Assembly (NCBI GenBank): GCA_015501595.1
Contig: JADNRX010000183.1
Location: forward strand, 1-64,000
Reading direction: 5' to 3'
DNA: 64,000 nt
From: Hymenopellis radicata
Taxonomy: Eukaryota; Basidiomycota; Agaricomycetes; Agaricales; Physalacriaceae
The notes under the pieces: generated by a model
Databases searched by the model: none
Seen by the model: only the letters and a program-made list of their open reading frames with translations
What the model was told of the DNA's origin: nothing
Part shown: positions 34,529-46,525 of the stretch, piece after piece
How the letters are laid out: every line of letters starts with the position of its first letter
Numbering within the stretch: the stretch's first letter is position 1
Program-made: the position numbers and the translations under genes

Positions 34529-36777
34529 ATGTATCCCCCCTTCACTTTATTTTTCTTGCACTAGCAACTGTCGTCGCGTATCAGATCCTTCGATTTACGA
34601 AGTTCTTGTACCGAGAGTTCACCTCTCCTCTTTATTACCTTCCTGGTCCCCGGAGCGGCAGTCTCTTATTCGGTAGCTTCCAAGACATCTGGTCAAAGGT
34701 TCTATGAAAGCACCCATGCGTTCACCTTTGTTCTGACGAATCTCCTAGGACATCGGAGCAACAGAAACTCAGTGGCTACGGGAGTATGGGAGGACTTTCT
34801 CGTTCAGCGGATTCTTTGGTGCAAATCGACTTCTGACAACCGACACTAAAGCCATCTCCCACATCCTCCTAAATTCCTACCGTTACGCCAAGCCTGGGTT
34901 TTCACGAGCCGCTCTTATTGCGACTACTGGTCGAGGTGAGCGCCGCCAGCATCGAACTGTCATATTCTCGTCGCTGAATGTGTTCCAGGTCTTCTCACTG
35001 TCGAAGACGATATACATCGACAACAGGTGATTTCATCGCCGTCTTAAGTGAAAACGTATCATCTAAATTCCATTCATTTCAGCGTCGCATCTTGGTAAGT
35101 CTAAAATGCGCTGTATTGCCTACTGACTCTCATCTGGGGCCGTAGAATCCTGCATTTGGACCTGCTCAAATTCGCGACCTTACTGAAGTCTTTGTGGCTA
35201 AATCGAACCAGGTTCTCGATGACCCTATAAGATTGAACACTGACTCACGCACGCCCTCAGCTTCGTGACATATGGGCGAATTTGTGCGACGGTCGCCCGA
35301 CTCGCATCAACGTCATTCCGTGGCATGCTCGAACGACATTGGATATCATCGGGCTCGCTGGTGCGGACAGTGACTCCTGGCTTCAATGAGTTAGCTCACT
35401 GTTTTTATTTAGGTTTCGACTACGGGTTTGACTCGCTTCAGTCCTCGGAAAACCCAAGAAAACTTCACAAGCAACTCTTGTACTTTTTTCAGAAGAATTC
35501 CACCGTAAGACCATCTTCCATGAGACGCAGGATGGCATGGCTGGCAATGGTACTTCCCGTGAAAGTAAGTCCTCGATGTTGTTGGCGTGCACTAAGCTTT
35601 AGCTGTCATTTCAGGTCTTGACATATATTCAACGGCGCCAGTTCCAAGCGGGTCCTACCATGGAGCGCATTGGAAGAAGCATCTTAGATGCCGCGAAATC
35701 TGAGGCTTCGGGTGCCGAGAAAGCATTGGATAATGGACGGTCGATCTTTTCTTTGCTTGCGAAAGCAAACTTGTCTTTAACTGAGAAAGGGGAGCAGCGA
35801 ATGAGTGACGATGATGTTCTTGCCCGTAAGTTGATTTTGTCGAGCTGGCCGAAATCTAAATGTTGTTACAGAGGTTCCCACATTTCTCGTTGCGGGGCAT
35901 GAAACTACGAGGTTTGGTTTTCTTCATTTCCTAGTAATTGACCTGTATCTCAAGCGTTTCCCCAGTACTGCTCTGTCCTGGACATTATTCGCGCTCTCTC
36001 AGCAGCCCGACGTGCAACAAAAGCTTCGAGATGAACTGTTCACTCTCCAGACTGAGACACCCACAATGGACGACTTGAACGCTCTTCCGTATCTGGATAT
36101 GGTGATACGCGAGAGTCTTAGACTTTACGCTCCCGTACCGACTACTATTCGTGTTGCGCGACAAGACGACGTTATCCCACTGAGCCAGCCTTACAAGGAC
36201 AGCTGCGGGGTTTGGCATGATTCGGTCGAGTGCGCCGCCACACTGCGTTGTTTGGGTGATTAAATTGACGTCGGATTCTTCCAGGCTCAAGAAAGGCCAG
36301 ACTGTGCTCATTCCTATATCTCATATCAACTGCGACGAGGAGCTTTGGGGTCCCGACGCGTTGCTCTTCCGGTAAGCATGCCGAGACCTCATCATCATTC
36401 TACGCTTCTGCTTAGCCTCCTTTCTAGACCAGAACGATGGGAAGCGTTACCAGCAGCCGTGACTTCCATACCAGGCGTTTGGGGTAACATGCTAACCTTT
36501 TTTTGGCGGCGTGCACTCGTGTATCGGATATCGATTTTCGATTGTAGAGTGAGTACTATGTACTTACTTCTCGCTGACTAAAGCTGACAATTACTCAAGG
36601 ATGAAGGCTCTCCTTTTCTCTCTGCTGCGTGCCTTCGAATTTGAACTAGCGGTTCCTGTGGAAGACGTAGCCAAATCATTCACACCCGTCATACGTCCAG
36701 TATTACGAAGCGAGCCGGACGCTGGCTGTCAGCTACCTATGATCGTAAAGCCTCTCGAACGTGTGTATGCGTTGTAA
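34529..36777 (+). CDS. Cytochrome P450 (two frame breaks)
   Basis: The N-terminal membrane anchor ([19 protein letters not shown]) is followed by [14 protein letters not shown] and [18 protein letters not shown]. Later come the I-helix AGHETTS, the K-helix [13 protein letters not shown] (ExxR), PERWE and a heme loop whose Cys sits in SCIGYR. There are about 12 short introns. Two one-base breaks are visible. The only suitable ATG (34529) is separated from the frame by a run of six C (34535-34540), where one more C would keep it open. A run of seven T (36498-36504) shifts the frame just before the heme loop. It is related to, but clearly diverged from, the two P450s of the inverted duplication. 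It is either a pseudogene or has sequencing errors. The substrate is unknown; ER-bound oxidation is expected. Confidence 0.75.
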
Positions 36778-36999
36778 TCAGATTGGTCTCGGACTTGTAA
36801 ACTGCTCAGTGCAGATCACCTTTTGTAAGAGGACTTTCTTGATAGGATGCTTGTAGACATTGCGGATGAGCAACCTTGAACCCGTTGAGCCGGCAGAGTA
36901 GTGAATGTCATCACATCTCGTCAGCGGACCTCGGTCTGGTAAGAATCGTTTAAGAACGCGCAATGATGAAGGATTGGTCTAAGGCTATACAAACTCCCC

Positions 37000-38104
37000 A
37001 TGTCTACTACTAAACCATTCGTGCTCCTCGTTGGCGGTGCCGGCCAAGTTGGTCGTGGGATCACCAAAGCCTTGTTGAAGGAGGGCAAATTCGTGAGTCC
37101 ACCAATTTCTACAGTGATCAGTGCAATGGCAATCCCCGTCGTAGCGAGTCGCCTTGTTAGTCCGTCGTAGCTCCGTCAACAAGCCTGTCGTGCAAGAGTT
37201 GAAGGCGGTGGGAGCAGAGGTTCGCATCGGCGACATAACAGAGGCCCCGGAGAAGATTGAAGCCTTCTTGGAGGGGGTCGATATTCTCGTCTCCATCGTC
37301 CTCGCGATGATCGACCAGAAACCGCTGTTCCGCGCCGCGAAGAAAACGGGCGTTGGACGCGTCGTTCCCTCCGACTTTGGTCCTTACGCGCCCCGCGGCG
37401 CGACGGCCATGCAAGACGTGGTGAATATTATCCACCTCCTTGAATATCCTCATAATCCTGATTTAAATTATGTATATAGAAACTTGGTGTCCGGGACTAC
37501 ATCAAGGAGCTCGGGTTGTCCTATACCTTCATAGAAGTTGGATGGTGGCTACAAGGGATGTTCCCTTACCCACATGCCACGCCGGAAAACTTCTTCATTA
37601 CCAAGACCTACGTCGGCGACCGCCAGCAGAAGACGTTGTACATAGATGTCAACTCAATCGGCACTTTCGTTGCACGCATCCTCGCCGACCCCCGCACGCT
37701 CAACCAGACGGTCATCGCGTACGATGGCGAGGCTAATTTGGACGAGGTCTATCCTGTGGCGAACAGGATTTCTGGAGAGGATTTCTCCGACTTTACAAGG
37801 GTACGGATCCTTGTCTCGCCCTCCATGATTCCGTGATGCTGATTGCGACGTGTAGGTTCCAGATGAGGAGATTTTCGCCAGAATGAAGAGCAATGATATC
37901 GCAACGAAGGTCGTATCGGAGTATTTTCACAGTCTCTATATTCGTGGCGACAACACGCTCGCCAACGCTGTGGCGGCTGGCTCGTTGGATGCACGCAAAT
38001 TGTACCCAGATGTTCCAGTCGTTACGGTGGAGCAGGCAGCGAAAGAGTTCTACGCCAACCCTCCGATTCCAGAGGTTGACCTCTCGACGATGGCATTGAA
38101 CTAG
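37000..38104 (+). CDS. NmrA/isoflavone-reductase-like NAD(P)H oxidoreductase
   Basis: It starts MSTTKPFVLLVGGAGQVGRG, with the nucleotide-binding motif GGAGQVGRG at residues 12-20. RVALLVRRSS (dinucleotide-binding Arg), VGAEVRIGDITEAPEKIEAF, RVVPSDFGPY and LSYTFIEVGWW follow, all typical of the atypical SDR family that includes NmrA and isoflavone reductases. Introns lie at about 37094-37151, 37422-37480 and 37801-37857. The C terminus VDLSTMALN is complete and no break is seen. It likely reduces a small phenolic or carbonyl substrate. It follows a P450 in the same orientation, which suggests, but does not prove, a shared pathway. Confidence 0.85.
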
Positions 38105-38820
38105 TAGGCAACGAGCATTTGAATGCAATATCGTTCAATTGAAAGATCGAAATGAACGCGTAAAGCAAAGAGATGCGCACTGCAGGAGCCGTCCATGATC
38201 ATGAGCAGAGCATGCCAATTCCATGTACCGTATGCTACCGTCGACAGTAACGGGCGGATTTCTTGGTGAACGCGCCAGGTATCCACGTATCGGCGAGTGG
38301 CCCTAGAACAGGCCCAGGATTCAGAAAAGGTGTATCCATTTCAAGCATCGTACTTTGAGCTCACCGATTGAATAGAACGGCCGATTCGCACGATCGCGCG
38401 GAAACAGTGAATTACCGTTGGCATTTCCTACTTGGACGTTAGTACGAAGTGCAAGAAGAATAAGCAGGCCAAAGGGCCTGATCGAATACGAGGACTGTAC
38501 TCTCTCCTCGACTTTCCGTTGGGACAGTGGTTGACCGCGTTGACAGTCCGATGCTGGACACCGCGGTCGTTGAGCAGCCGAAGCAGTATCGGACATCGAT
38601 CGATGTTGGGGCTAGTACGGAGTGTTACCTCCCAGCAGTAAATGTCGCATACGACCTCTCGGCGAACTGAATTCTAGCAGGATTCAGCAATGTTTCGCGA
38701 CTTGTCCTGAATTCTTTGATCTCGATTGTGAGAAGTGTACGACATTTATCCGAAGTGGAAGTGAGGCTAACTAGGTCAAAAGTATGATCACCGCGCCGGA
38801 CCTAGAAGAGGAAGGTTCGT
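38105..38820. other. Intergenic
   Basis: About 700 bases between convergent genes; no gene or repeat recognised. Confidence 0.4.
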
Positions 38821-40273
38821 TCAGTAAGAAGAATCGTCGTCAAAAACTTGCTCACTCCAGCGCATGACAAACTTATCAGAGTTGACCAACTCTGTGCTCT
38901 GTCGGATGATAGTTTCCAAGCGCTGCCTTTCTGCAATATCGAAGTCGTCTTCACCTTCCATCATCATCTCGAATTCAAGCACCTTCAAAGAGGGATAACG
39001 ATCTTCTAGCAACGAGTTCCAATCAAAGAAACAAAATGCAAACACATGGTCGATATCTGTGGAGTATGCCAGATAGAACGTGAATTCCAGTCTCTGAAGG
39101 CAGGGCATGACGGGAAGACAGCAAATATCGAGTTCGACCACTGCATAATGCGAGCAGACTCGGTAGAGATGTGGAGAATCCTGATGGAGAGAATCTGCAA
39201 GACAGGTAAAACATTCAAGCCAAATGGTGGAGCTTCGCAACCCTCCAGATCTACATTCCAGGCCGTGAGTCCTGAATCATGATGAGGGGATTCCCAATTT
39301 CATAGGCACTAACCGTCTGGTGTCCATGGTGGTCTGAAACAAAGTTCCTCTAGTGTCCCGCGAGTCATGCGTAAGAGGTGAGCAAAGCTGCTCGACGAAA
39401 AAGGAGGATCTCCAAATTCCCAACCGAGCTTGCGAATACGAATAGGAGAAGGAGAGTTATCGAGTACATTATCCAGAAGCCAATCCATCGACCCTGGCTC
39501 GCATTCCTCGAACCATATCTCTTCGAGTTGGGATAAGCTGATTCGAGATCCATGGCCAGAGAAGACGTAAACAGGGTTTGAATCCGATGTGTGCCGCAAC
39601 GAAAATGTACATTTGTGAAGGTTTTCGAAAAAACTCATGAAGTGCTCTGGAACCTCTGGGCAAACAAGGTTGCTAGAGTAAGAAAAATGGGTGATGTTCG
39701 GGAAAGACGTTAGGAAGCGTGTAGTATTGGCAGTAGTTGGATCGAATCCGTCCTTTGTATAGGGCATCGTCCAATCAAGACTGTCGCATTGCTCATGGTG
39801 GGAAGGACAACGTCGAAGTCTGAATCCTTCGGAAACGCGCAATCAAGAGCGGGAAATAGCTGCTCCGTGAACATATAGACTCCCATGCTTTCGGGGTTGA
39901 CCTTTGCGCGCCCAACGAACCCAGTTGGTACAGATTTTGCGCGTTTTTGCAGCCTCCACGCTTCACCCAGGTCGACCACCACATTGCGAACATACTGGGC
40001 GACGTGGGGTAGAGACGCGCATATCAATGCCCATCTGACGAAATCGTTCTTGCAAAGGAAGGACGCCTCCGAAAAGAGGTATCGAAGGGCTGCGGCTCGC
40101 CAGATTTTAGACACCAAAGACGCAGAACGGAGGAAAGTGATGTCGTCCTGATTGCAAGAGATAATTTCATCGATCAACTCCAAGGGAAAGTCATAAGGAA
40201 GTCCTATAGCAGTATGTTTGAGCACGCAAAGAGAAACTGGGGTGGACATACCGTTTCCTGAATTGGTCGACAT
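38821..40273 (-). CDS. F-box/LRR-like protein 1 (one frame break)
   Basis: A tiny first exon (MSTNSGNG, 40273-40252) splices to GLPYDFPLELIDEIISC, an F-box-type start. Then come LRSASLVSKIWRAAALRYLF and a series of leucine-rich segments (FLTSFPNITHFSYSSNL, ISLSQLEEIWFEEC, LTAWNVDLEGCEAPPF, YPSLKVLEFEMMMEGED). F-box proteins recruit targets to SCF ubiquitin ligases, and the family is hugely expanded in Agaricomycetes. Near 39099 the LRR frame shifts by one base inside a short G run (C run on the coding strand), so the last exon is reached only across a break. The target is unknown. Confidence 0.65.
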
Positions 40274-40598
40274 GAACGTTGAAAGAGGTTTTCGGTGCGA
40301 AAACGGACAAGCGATCGTGGCAAAGACATCACGTGGTAAGCTAAATATGTCTCCCACGGTGACACGGACCTCGCTATGGAAAGTTGAAACGAACCAACAG
40401 GAACCTGGAAGACAGATCCTTGCCGAAAACACTCGCATGACGACCTCTTTTACTCTGACTATCGTAATCGTTATGACCAACGTCTCATCGATAAAAGCTG
40501 CAAGCCGCTGAACTTGCTGAGTACTCCACAACGGCAACCTCCCTTCGTCACTGGTCTACACATCATCACTTGCTGCCGCTGAAATTCGCCTGAGAATC

Positions 40599-41186
40599 AT
40601 GGCTCCGAACTACGTTGTCCCTCCCAATGCTAGTCTTGCCCATCGAGCGTTCGCCCAGTATATCAATAGCTGGAACCCGATGGACTTGGATGCTCTTGCA
40701 GAGACCATGGACGACGAGAAATTCATGTGGTCCATGTTTCCCACGTCTATCAACATTCCGCCCTTGAGCAAGGCCCAGGCGGTATCAATACATCAAAGAC
40801 CACTTCCTGCCGATGATTAACGGCAGCTTCGTAGTGCGTAAATATCTGTTTCAAGAATCGAATAGAGCTAATCTGATTTTGATGATAGTTCAAAGTCTTG
40901 ACGGTAACCGAACCTAACGATAGCACCGTCATCGCGCATGTGAGTGGTATTCAAATTTCGATGTTCTGACGACCATAACCGCTGCTTTCAGCTTCAAGGG
41001 GAGCTGGTTACCAAGTTGGGGAACGTACTGAAAAACGAGTATCTGATGGTCCTCAACTTTGTGCCCTCGAAGATCGAGGGAGAGTTACCAAAGATATCGA
41101 CTTACATGGAATTCATGGACAGCAAAGCGGTTATGGACTGGCGAGCCGCCGAAGCCAAGTCCAAGGCAGACGCTGCAGCAAAGTAA
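40599..41186 (+). CDS. NTF2/SnoaL-like small protein A, left copy (one frame break)
   Basis: Exons 40599-40833, 40889-40939 and 40992-41186 match those of the right-arm copy. The protein starts MAPNYVVPPNASLAHRAFAQ and includes DDEKFMWSMFPTSINIPPL. Later exons give VLTVTEPNDSTVIAH and NEYLMVLNFVPSKIEGELPK. The pattern (about 150 residues, central aromatic/acidic part, two beta-rich ends) suggests an NTF2-like/SnoaL fold, which occurs as cyclases, isomerases or ligand binders. Compared with the right copy, one extra base near 40781 shifts exon 1 out of frame, so this copy may be inactive. It is convergent with copy B, 217 bases away. Confidence 0.65.
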
Positions 41187-41403
41187 TGCTAATCGATTGA
41201 AGAGGTAACCGCTGTTGCACATGGTCAGTATTTTTGTGCTGAGACTTTTGATAGGCGGCGAGCCACATCGCGTGAACGTAGACAGTTCAGGAAAACATCT
41301 GCCAATGGTTGCAGCTTCTGTACCAATACAACTTGCATCGTGATACTTCGCGACTTTGGCCGCGCACAACGCACTGCCGGCGCGTAGTCAGCACTACACC
41401 TTC

Positions 41404-41996
41404 TCATTTGTTAGCCTCGGGTTCCTCCATCATCTTCCTAAACTCCACCATAACCTGGCTGTCCATGAACTCAGTATAATTCGCAATCTTCGGAAGCTCT
41501 CCAGCGATTTTGGACGGTACAAAAGTCATTACAATCAGGTATTCATTCTTGAACTCCTCCCGGTCGAGTCGGAGATCCGGATTCATGAAGGCCTGACTCT
41601 TCACCTGTAGCATGCTCAGTCATCATAACAGCCGCTGCGACGCTGAAGACGCACATGAGAGATAATCATGTTCTCGTTTGGTTCGGTGACACTGAGAACG
41701 TGGAACTAGACCGTGACGACGATGAACGCGAGATCATCTATCTTTCTCCCAAATTAACGCACTTTCCAGCCGATTATGATGGGGGATAGAACATCCTTGA
41801 TGTAGGCCAACGCTTGCGCCTTGGTCAGGGGTCCGGGAATGTTCAACGTCGTGGGAAGGATAGTCCATTCGAATGCTTCATCGTCAAATGTGGACGTGAC
41901 CGCGTCGATATTCATCCCGTCCCACCTATTGATGTAGGCGGCGAAGGTCTTGTGAGCTGGACTCGCAGTCGAAGGTGGTTCATAGAAGAGGGGCAT
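41404..41996 (-). CDS. NTF2/SnoaL-like small protein B, left copy
   Basis: Three exons (41996-41763, 41705-41655, 41604-41404) encode 161 residues without a break. It starts MPLFYEPPSTASPAHKTFAA and includes DDEAFEWTILPTTLNIPGPL, then FHVLSVTEPNENMIISH and EYLIVMTFVPSKIAGELPKI. It is nearly identical to the right-arm copy at 60995-61587 and a diverged relative of protein A with the same exon plan and the same 51-base middle exon. So A and B arose by an older tandem duplication. An NTF2-like fold is inferred from length and pattern. No signal peptide. Function is unknown; proximity to P450s suggests a role in their pathway. Confidence 0.75.
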
Positions 41997-42316
41997 TTTG
42001 GAGTTCAATTGCTATAGGAGCCCCTTGGTCGACTGTCTTTATAGTGCCGATTGAATGACGAAAATAGGACGCGTCGCATTGCGTAGTTGACGACTGTGCC
42101 GTCGGCGGCGCTTATCTTTACCCAGGCCACTGCCACCAGCGTACTTACAAAGGTCTCACGGGCGCCCAATTCACTCGTCACTCCACAGTGAACTGGACAT
42201 ATGCCAACTCGTAAAAGCTATGCTGAACGTTCGAGGCTTCGAGCACAGTCTTAATGTCAGGGTGGGAACGTCACTTCTTCTTGACCATCAGCTAAGTCTC
42301 AAACGCGTATACCTAC

Positions 42317-42578
42317 ATGTCTGTCACGACCTCAATAGTTGTGTCCATTAGCCGTGGAGTGATATGAGAAGAACAGAAATCGCGGCTGTATTCGTGTTCT
42401 CAATGAACACTGCTGCTTCAGAATCATTCTCCGACTTTCTGCGCCTAGGGTGCCTCCGAATGAGGGACCGACGACGATAATTCTCAAGGCCGCTATGGAT
42501 ATGAAGACGGAAATACACGACCTGAACTTTGTTCACGACCGCGAGGAGGACGTTGAAGGCTCGAATATGTCTTCTTGA
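42317..42578 (+). pseudogene. Degenerate copy of the acidic-protein gene
   Basis: CTCAAACGCG, the start context ATGTCTGTC and the 3' end (GCTATGGATATG, AATATGTCTTCTTGA) match the intact gene at 45601-46172, in the same orientation. Most of exon 1 is deleted and the acidic repeat region is scrambled, so no open product remains. Confidence 0.7.
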
Positions 42579-42751
42579 ACAGACGTTGGTCAGATTGACT
42601 AGCAGCTGAGGACGGCGAAACGTGTACGCGATGTGATGGCGTCAATTTGAATGCGCGAAAGGAACCTGGAAGATGCGTGATACAGCATTAAACATCATAT
42701 CGAAGGATAGAACGGCGACTACATATACAAATGATTACTCCAAGAAATAAA

Positions 42752-44998
42752 TTAAACATGGACCGGTCTGATGACAATAGGCAGCTGGTTTCCCGCGGCA
42801 GCGTTGTTCCTCAGGTAGGGCCGCCGCACGACAGATGTCTTCTTCGCGATATCTTCATGTGGCACAGCAAGCTCGACCTCGAAAGCGCGTATCAAAGTGA
42901 ACACGAGGGCTTTAGTCCTGTTGTCTCTATGCGTCAGAAAGCGCCACAGACACGTGCAGTAGAACTCACTCGGCCAGAGAGAATCGGTAGCCTATGCAGG
43001 CGCGAGGTCCACCAAGGAAAGTCATGATATTACCCCACACGCCTGGAATGGCAGATACCGCCTCTGGAGCCTTCTCCCATCGTTCTGGTCTTACATCACA
43101 GCACCGTCAGTTTCAGCCTCGGCGATGAAAGACAAGGAAGGCTCTCACTTGAACTCTGCAGCGTCCTCGCCCCATATGCTGGGATCGGTGTTCATAATAT
43201 GAAGCGGAATGATAATAGAGTCGCCTTTCTTGATGCTGCAATTGATAATCAGTCAGTTCTGGGGGTTGAGCGAGAACCAGCAATGTGTTACCTGATGGAA
43301 TCACGGACGACACCACCTTTGTCCGTGAACGGCTTGCTGGTCGGAATCACATCGTCCTTGCCCGCTACTCGAACGCTGTTGGGAACAGGGGTATGTATGC
43401 GCAGAGTTTCGCGAACGACCATGTCAAGGTACGGAAGTGCATTGAGCTCGTCCAGAGAAGGCGTCTCGGTAGCCACCGAGAGTAGTTCTTCCCGCAACTT
43501 CTTCTGAACCTCGGGTTGCTTAGTGATAGCGTAGAGTAGCCAAGTGACTGCCGAAGCCGTCGTTTCATGGCCAGCAACGAGGAACGTCGGACCTCTGTGC
43601 ACGAAGACCTATCAGCGACAGAGAGGGATCGATGGCGAGCACGTACGAGCAATAACATCTTCGTCCGACATTCGTTGGCTTTCTGGAATGTCAGTCGACA
43701 TATTTGCTCTTAGCAGTAACGAGAGTAGGTCGCGAGACCGCCCATTGTTCTCTTTCTCGCCACCGGTTGCCTCCAGGAAGGTTCTGCTTTCGTTGAGAAG
43801 GTTGTAACCAATCCGCGACATTGTAGCCTGTGCAGCACGCATCGTTGCCCCTTGAATTGTTGGCTGATAAAGGAGTTAATGGACAAGCATGTAGACCACA
43901 CGTAGTAAACTTACCACAAGACGCAGTATGGGCATGTATCCTTGCATAATCCTAAACAAACTCGAGGATCCGGCAGAAAATATCTTGGAAAAGGCAACGT
44001 TTAACTCGTTGGGAACGCCGTTGTCATTCAAGGAGTCGAACGTGTAGTTGAAGCCTGTGTTCGCGTCATAGCATCAGATCTCGGGAATAAAAATACAAGC
44101 GTGCTTACCGGTAAGACCGATGATGTCTAATGTAACTCTGTTGAGCCAGGAAAGAGCGTCGGTGCGAAGGGCACCGTCTGGGTTCATGGCACATTCAGCC
44201 GCCAAGATGTCCCGGAGCTACACGGGCCTTTAGTTCATGAATTCAGCACTGAACAAAACTGACTTGAATCGATTTGTCCAAGAATGTTGTGGTAAGCTCT
44301 CGCATGTGAGACGGGGCAAAGGCCGGGCTCTAGAGCGACACATGAGGGGACTCAATAAGTCTTCCTGTGGGCGGTATTCACCATGACTTTGCGCTGTGGG
44401 ATTCAATTCAATGTCGTATAGAAACGCGAAGAGACTGGAGCGTACCTGCTGCTTGTGTTGGTGACCCTCAACAATGAGAATACCTGCGCCGATGATCATG
44501 AGAAGGAGTGTTCCCAAGTTTTGAAAGGCAGCGCACTGACCTGGGCCAATCATTCGTGCAATGTTGTAACGCGCCCCGTCGGGTTTTGGATAGTCATACG
44601 CATTATGAAGAATATGAGAAATAGCCTTGGTGTCCGTGGTCAAAAGACGGCGCGACTGTCTCACACTCAGTACATCGTCAAGCAGTGGGAACTCCTTTCA
44701 CACGTACTCCCAAGAAACCCGTAATGGTAATCACCGAGCCGTATTGTTTGACCCATTGATTGAAGAGCGTGCCAGGCTCCTGAAGGACTCTGAGATTAGA
44801 TCACTCGACGACGTCTGAGCTACTCACCGCACCCCGAATTTGCTGCATGTTGCCCCAAAAAAAACTGGGCATGTCCGGTCCTCGGAGGCGCTTGAGTGGG
44901 CTAGAATGATACTGGTACGCTGCCTGTGCCAATTTGACGGCAGCCACCACGAGTAGGGCGCTTATTAGCGCAGACAAGACCTGTAGAACGACGTGCAT
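42752..44998 (-). CDS. Cytochrome P450, left copy
   Basis: It starts [20 protein letters not shown] (membrane anchor) and continues with [36 protein letters not shown], then [20 protein letters not shown]. The I-helix [15 protein letters not shown]-helix [13 protein letters not shown] (ExxR) and heme loop [17 protein letters not shown] are all intact. It ends [12 protein letters not shown]. Introns are about 45-60 bases, more than ten of them, at the same places as in the right copy. ER-anchored monooxygenase of a fungal secondary-metabolism type; substrate unknown. A TATAAAT element lies 45-51 bases upstream. No break was found that cannot be spliced. Confidence 0.85.
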
Positions 44999-45042
44999 GG
45001 CGGTAGAGAAGATAACGACACGACATTCAACTGTAGTGGGAC

Positions 45043-45049
45043 ATTTATA
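45043..45049 (-). promoter_or_regulatory. TATA box of the left P450
   Basis: TATAAAT on the minus strand, 45-51 bases before the ATG at 44998. It is conserved with the right-arm promoter, which carries the same element twice. Confidence 0.55.
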
Positions 45050-45600
45050 GCAGGATCAGCAGTGACACTGATCGTCATGAGGTAAGACGTGCTGACAGCA
45101 GCCCTGAAAGGTCGTGCAACCGCTCATCCGTTATAGATGCAAATCTAATTAAGGACCTCGGTGAAGAGAATGCGTCATACAGTATTACTGTTAGTATCAC
45201 GTTAACCTTTACACCGTCGGTGTTGATGAAGACTCCGAAGAAGAGTTGCCGTACGACTACGATCAACTTGAACGGCTTATAACATGACGTGTCTACAACA
45301 AGTAGCTATGTAATCCAGTTATATCCTAGCGAATCAATTCTCGGGAGTCGAAACTTCAAAAAGCTCAAGTTTGTTGAAAACGCTTGTCGCGGCAGGATGA
45401 GAAACATAAAACAGAGCTGTCTCACAGCCCGTCCTACAGTCGAAGATTGTGTACGATGACCCACCTTTGCTCAAGATCTACGTTAGCCTGTCTGGCACTT
45501 GTTGCTCGTGAACTCCGAGTCGACGCGTCAACCAGAGACGCCCACGTGACTCACTTCCTCTTGACGATCATCCCAAAGATCTCAAACGCGCTTACCCATC

Positions 45601-46172
45601 ATGTCTGTCGCGACTCAAACAGTCGTCCCCCGCCCCTACCGCTTTCCCGCTCTCCTCGCCAAGGCGCCGCTCTCCATCGCCGGCATACAACGTCGTCCCC
45701 CTGAGGCTGGTTCCGCTTTCTCTCGAGACTTTGCGCAAGACTTGGACGATCTGAGCGACGAGGAGGTTGAATTGGAGGAGCTCGTGCGTCTCAGTCTCTG
45801 CTACTTGTGCGCTCAATGGATAGCACGCGCGCAGCTTGGCACCATCCGAAATCACGGCTTCTCATCCATCGTGCCCATCGGTCGTAGGACGACGCGTGAA
45901 GAACAGAAAATCGCTGTATGTGCGGTGCTCTAGATACGCTCCCCGTTTATCTGATTTCCCCTGCTTAGGCGGCCTCCGACTCAGAGACAGACGACGATGA
46001 CGATGATGACGCTTCATCGGAAAGCGCGTCCATACACGAACTTGAGGAACTCGGATCAGACGACATTAACGAGCAAGAAGAAGAAGCTATGGATATGGAC
46101 GCGGAAATGGAAGATTTGGACCTTGTTTACTTTGCTGAGGAGGACCTTAGCGACGAGGATATGTCCTCTTGA
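45601..46172 (+). CDS. Unknown protein with acidic C terminus
   Basis: Two exons (45601-45915, 45969-46172) encode 172 residues. It starts MSVATQTVVPRPYRFPALLA and contains FSRDFAQDLDDLSDEEVELE and a helical LVRLSLCYLCAQWIARAQLG. The tail is strongly acidic (SETDDDDDDDASSES, EEEAMDMDAEMEDLDL, ending EDLSDEDMSS). I do not recognise a family. The intact frame, clean intron and two degenerate copies nearby (42.3 kb and 58.3 kb) support a real gene that was part of the duplicated unit. The acidic tail suggests binding to basic partners such as histones or ribosomal proteins; this is inference. Confidence 0.6.
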
Positions 46173-46376
46173 ACGCATGTGTTTGGTGGCAACTCCGGAT
46201 CGTTTTTGCAAACCTTTTGTCGGAAACAGTCACCGAGGAAGTTGGCCTTGAGTCTCGACGCCCGTGAATCGGTAGCTATCGCTCGTTATAAGCCTCTATG
46301 CGCGCTTCAATTTGAAAGAAAGGTTTATAATTCAAGCGATGAAATCCGAGTGTGGCGCACTTCAATGAGTCTCATC

Positions 46377-46466
46377 GGCCGACTAGCTCAGCTGGTTAGA
46401 GCGTCGTGCTAATACCTTGAGAAGTTATTAACGCGAAGGTCTTGGGTTCGATCCCCACGTTGGCCA
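46377..46466 (+). tRNA. tRNA-Ile (AAU), with intron
   Basis: The acceptor stem GGCCGAC pairs with GTTGGCC (46459-46465, G:U tolerated), followed by discriminator A. The D arm is TAGCTCAGCTGGTTAGAG. The anticodon stem TCGTG/CGCGA encloses the loop CTAATA..A with anticodon AAU. The T arm is TTGGGTTCGATCCCCA. A 16-base intron (about 46415-46430) sits one base after the anticodon, the canonical position. Confidence 0.93.
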
Positions 46467-46489
46467 ATAGTGTCGCCTTTGGTGTAAAC

Positions 46490-46495
46490 TTTTTT
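46490..46495 (+). terminator. Pol III terminator of tRNA-Ile
   Basis: Six consecutive T, 24 bases after the tRNA end, the usual RNA polymerase III stop. Confidence 0.6.
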
Positions 46496-46525
46496 CAGGC
46501 TCTGAGTCTCAGAATTTGATAACGT

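Larger units (their letters stand above)
40310..45245. repeat. Left arm of a large inverted duplication
   Basis: Gene order and sequence here mirror 55665-62690 in the opposite direction: NTF2-like A, NTF2-like B, a degenerate acidic-protein copy and a P450. Non-coding homology extends outside the genes. GACGTTGGTCATAACGATTA occurs near 62530 in plus orientation and, as its reverse complement with one difference, near 40470-40490. ATCAACACCGACGG near 55676 has its reverse complement near 45217. Confidence 0.85.
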
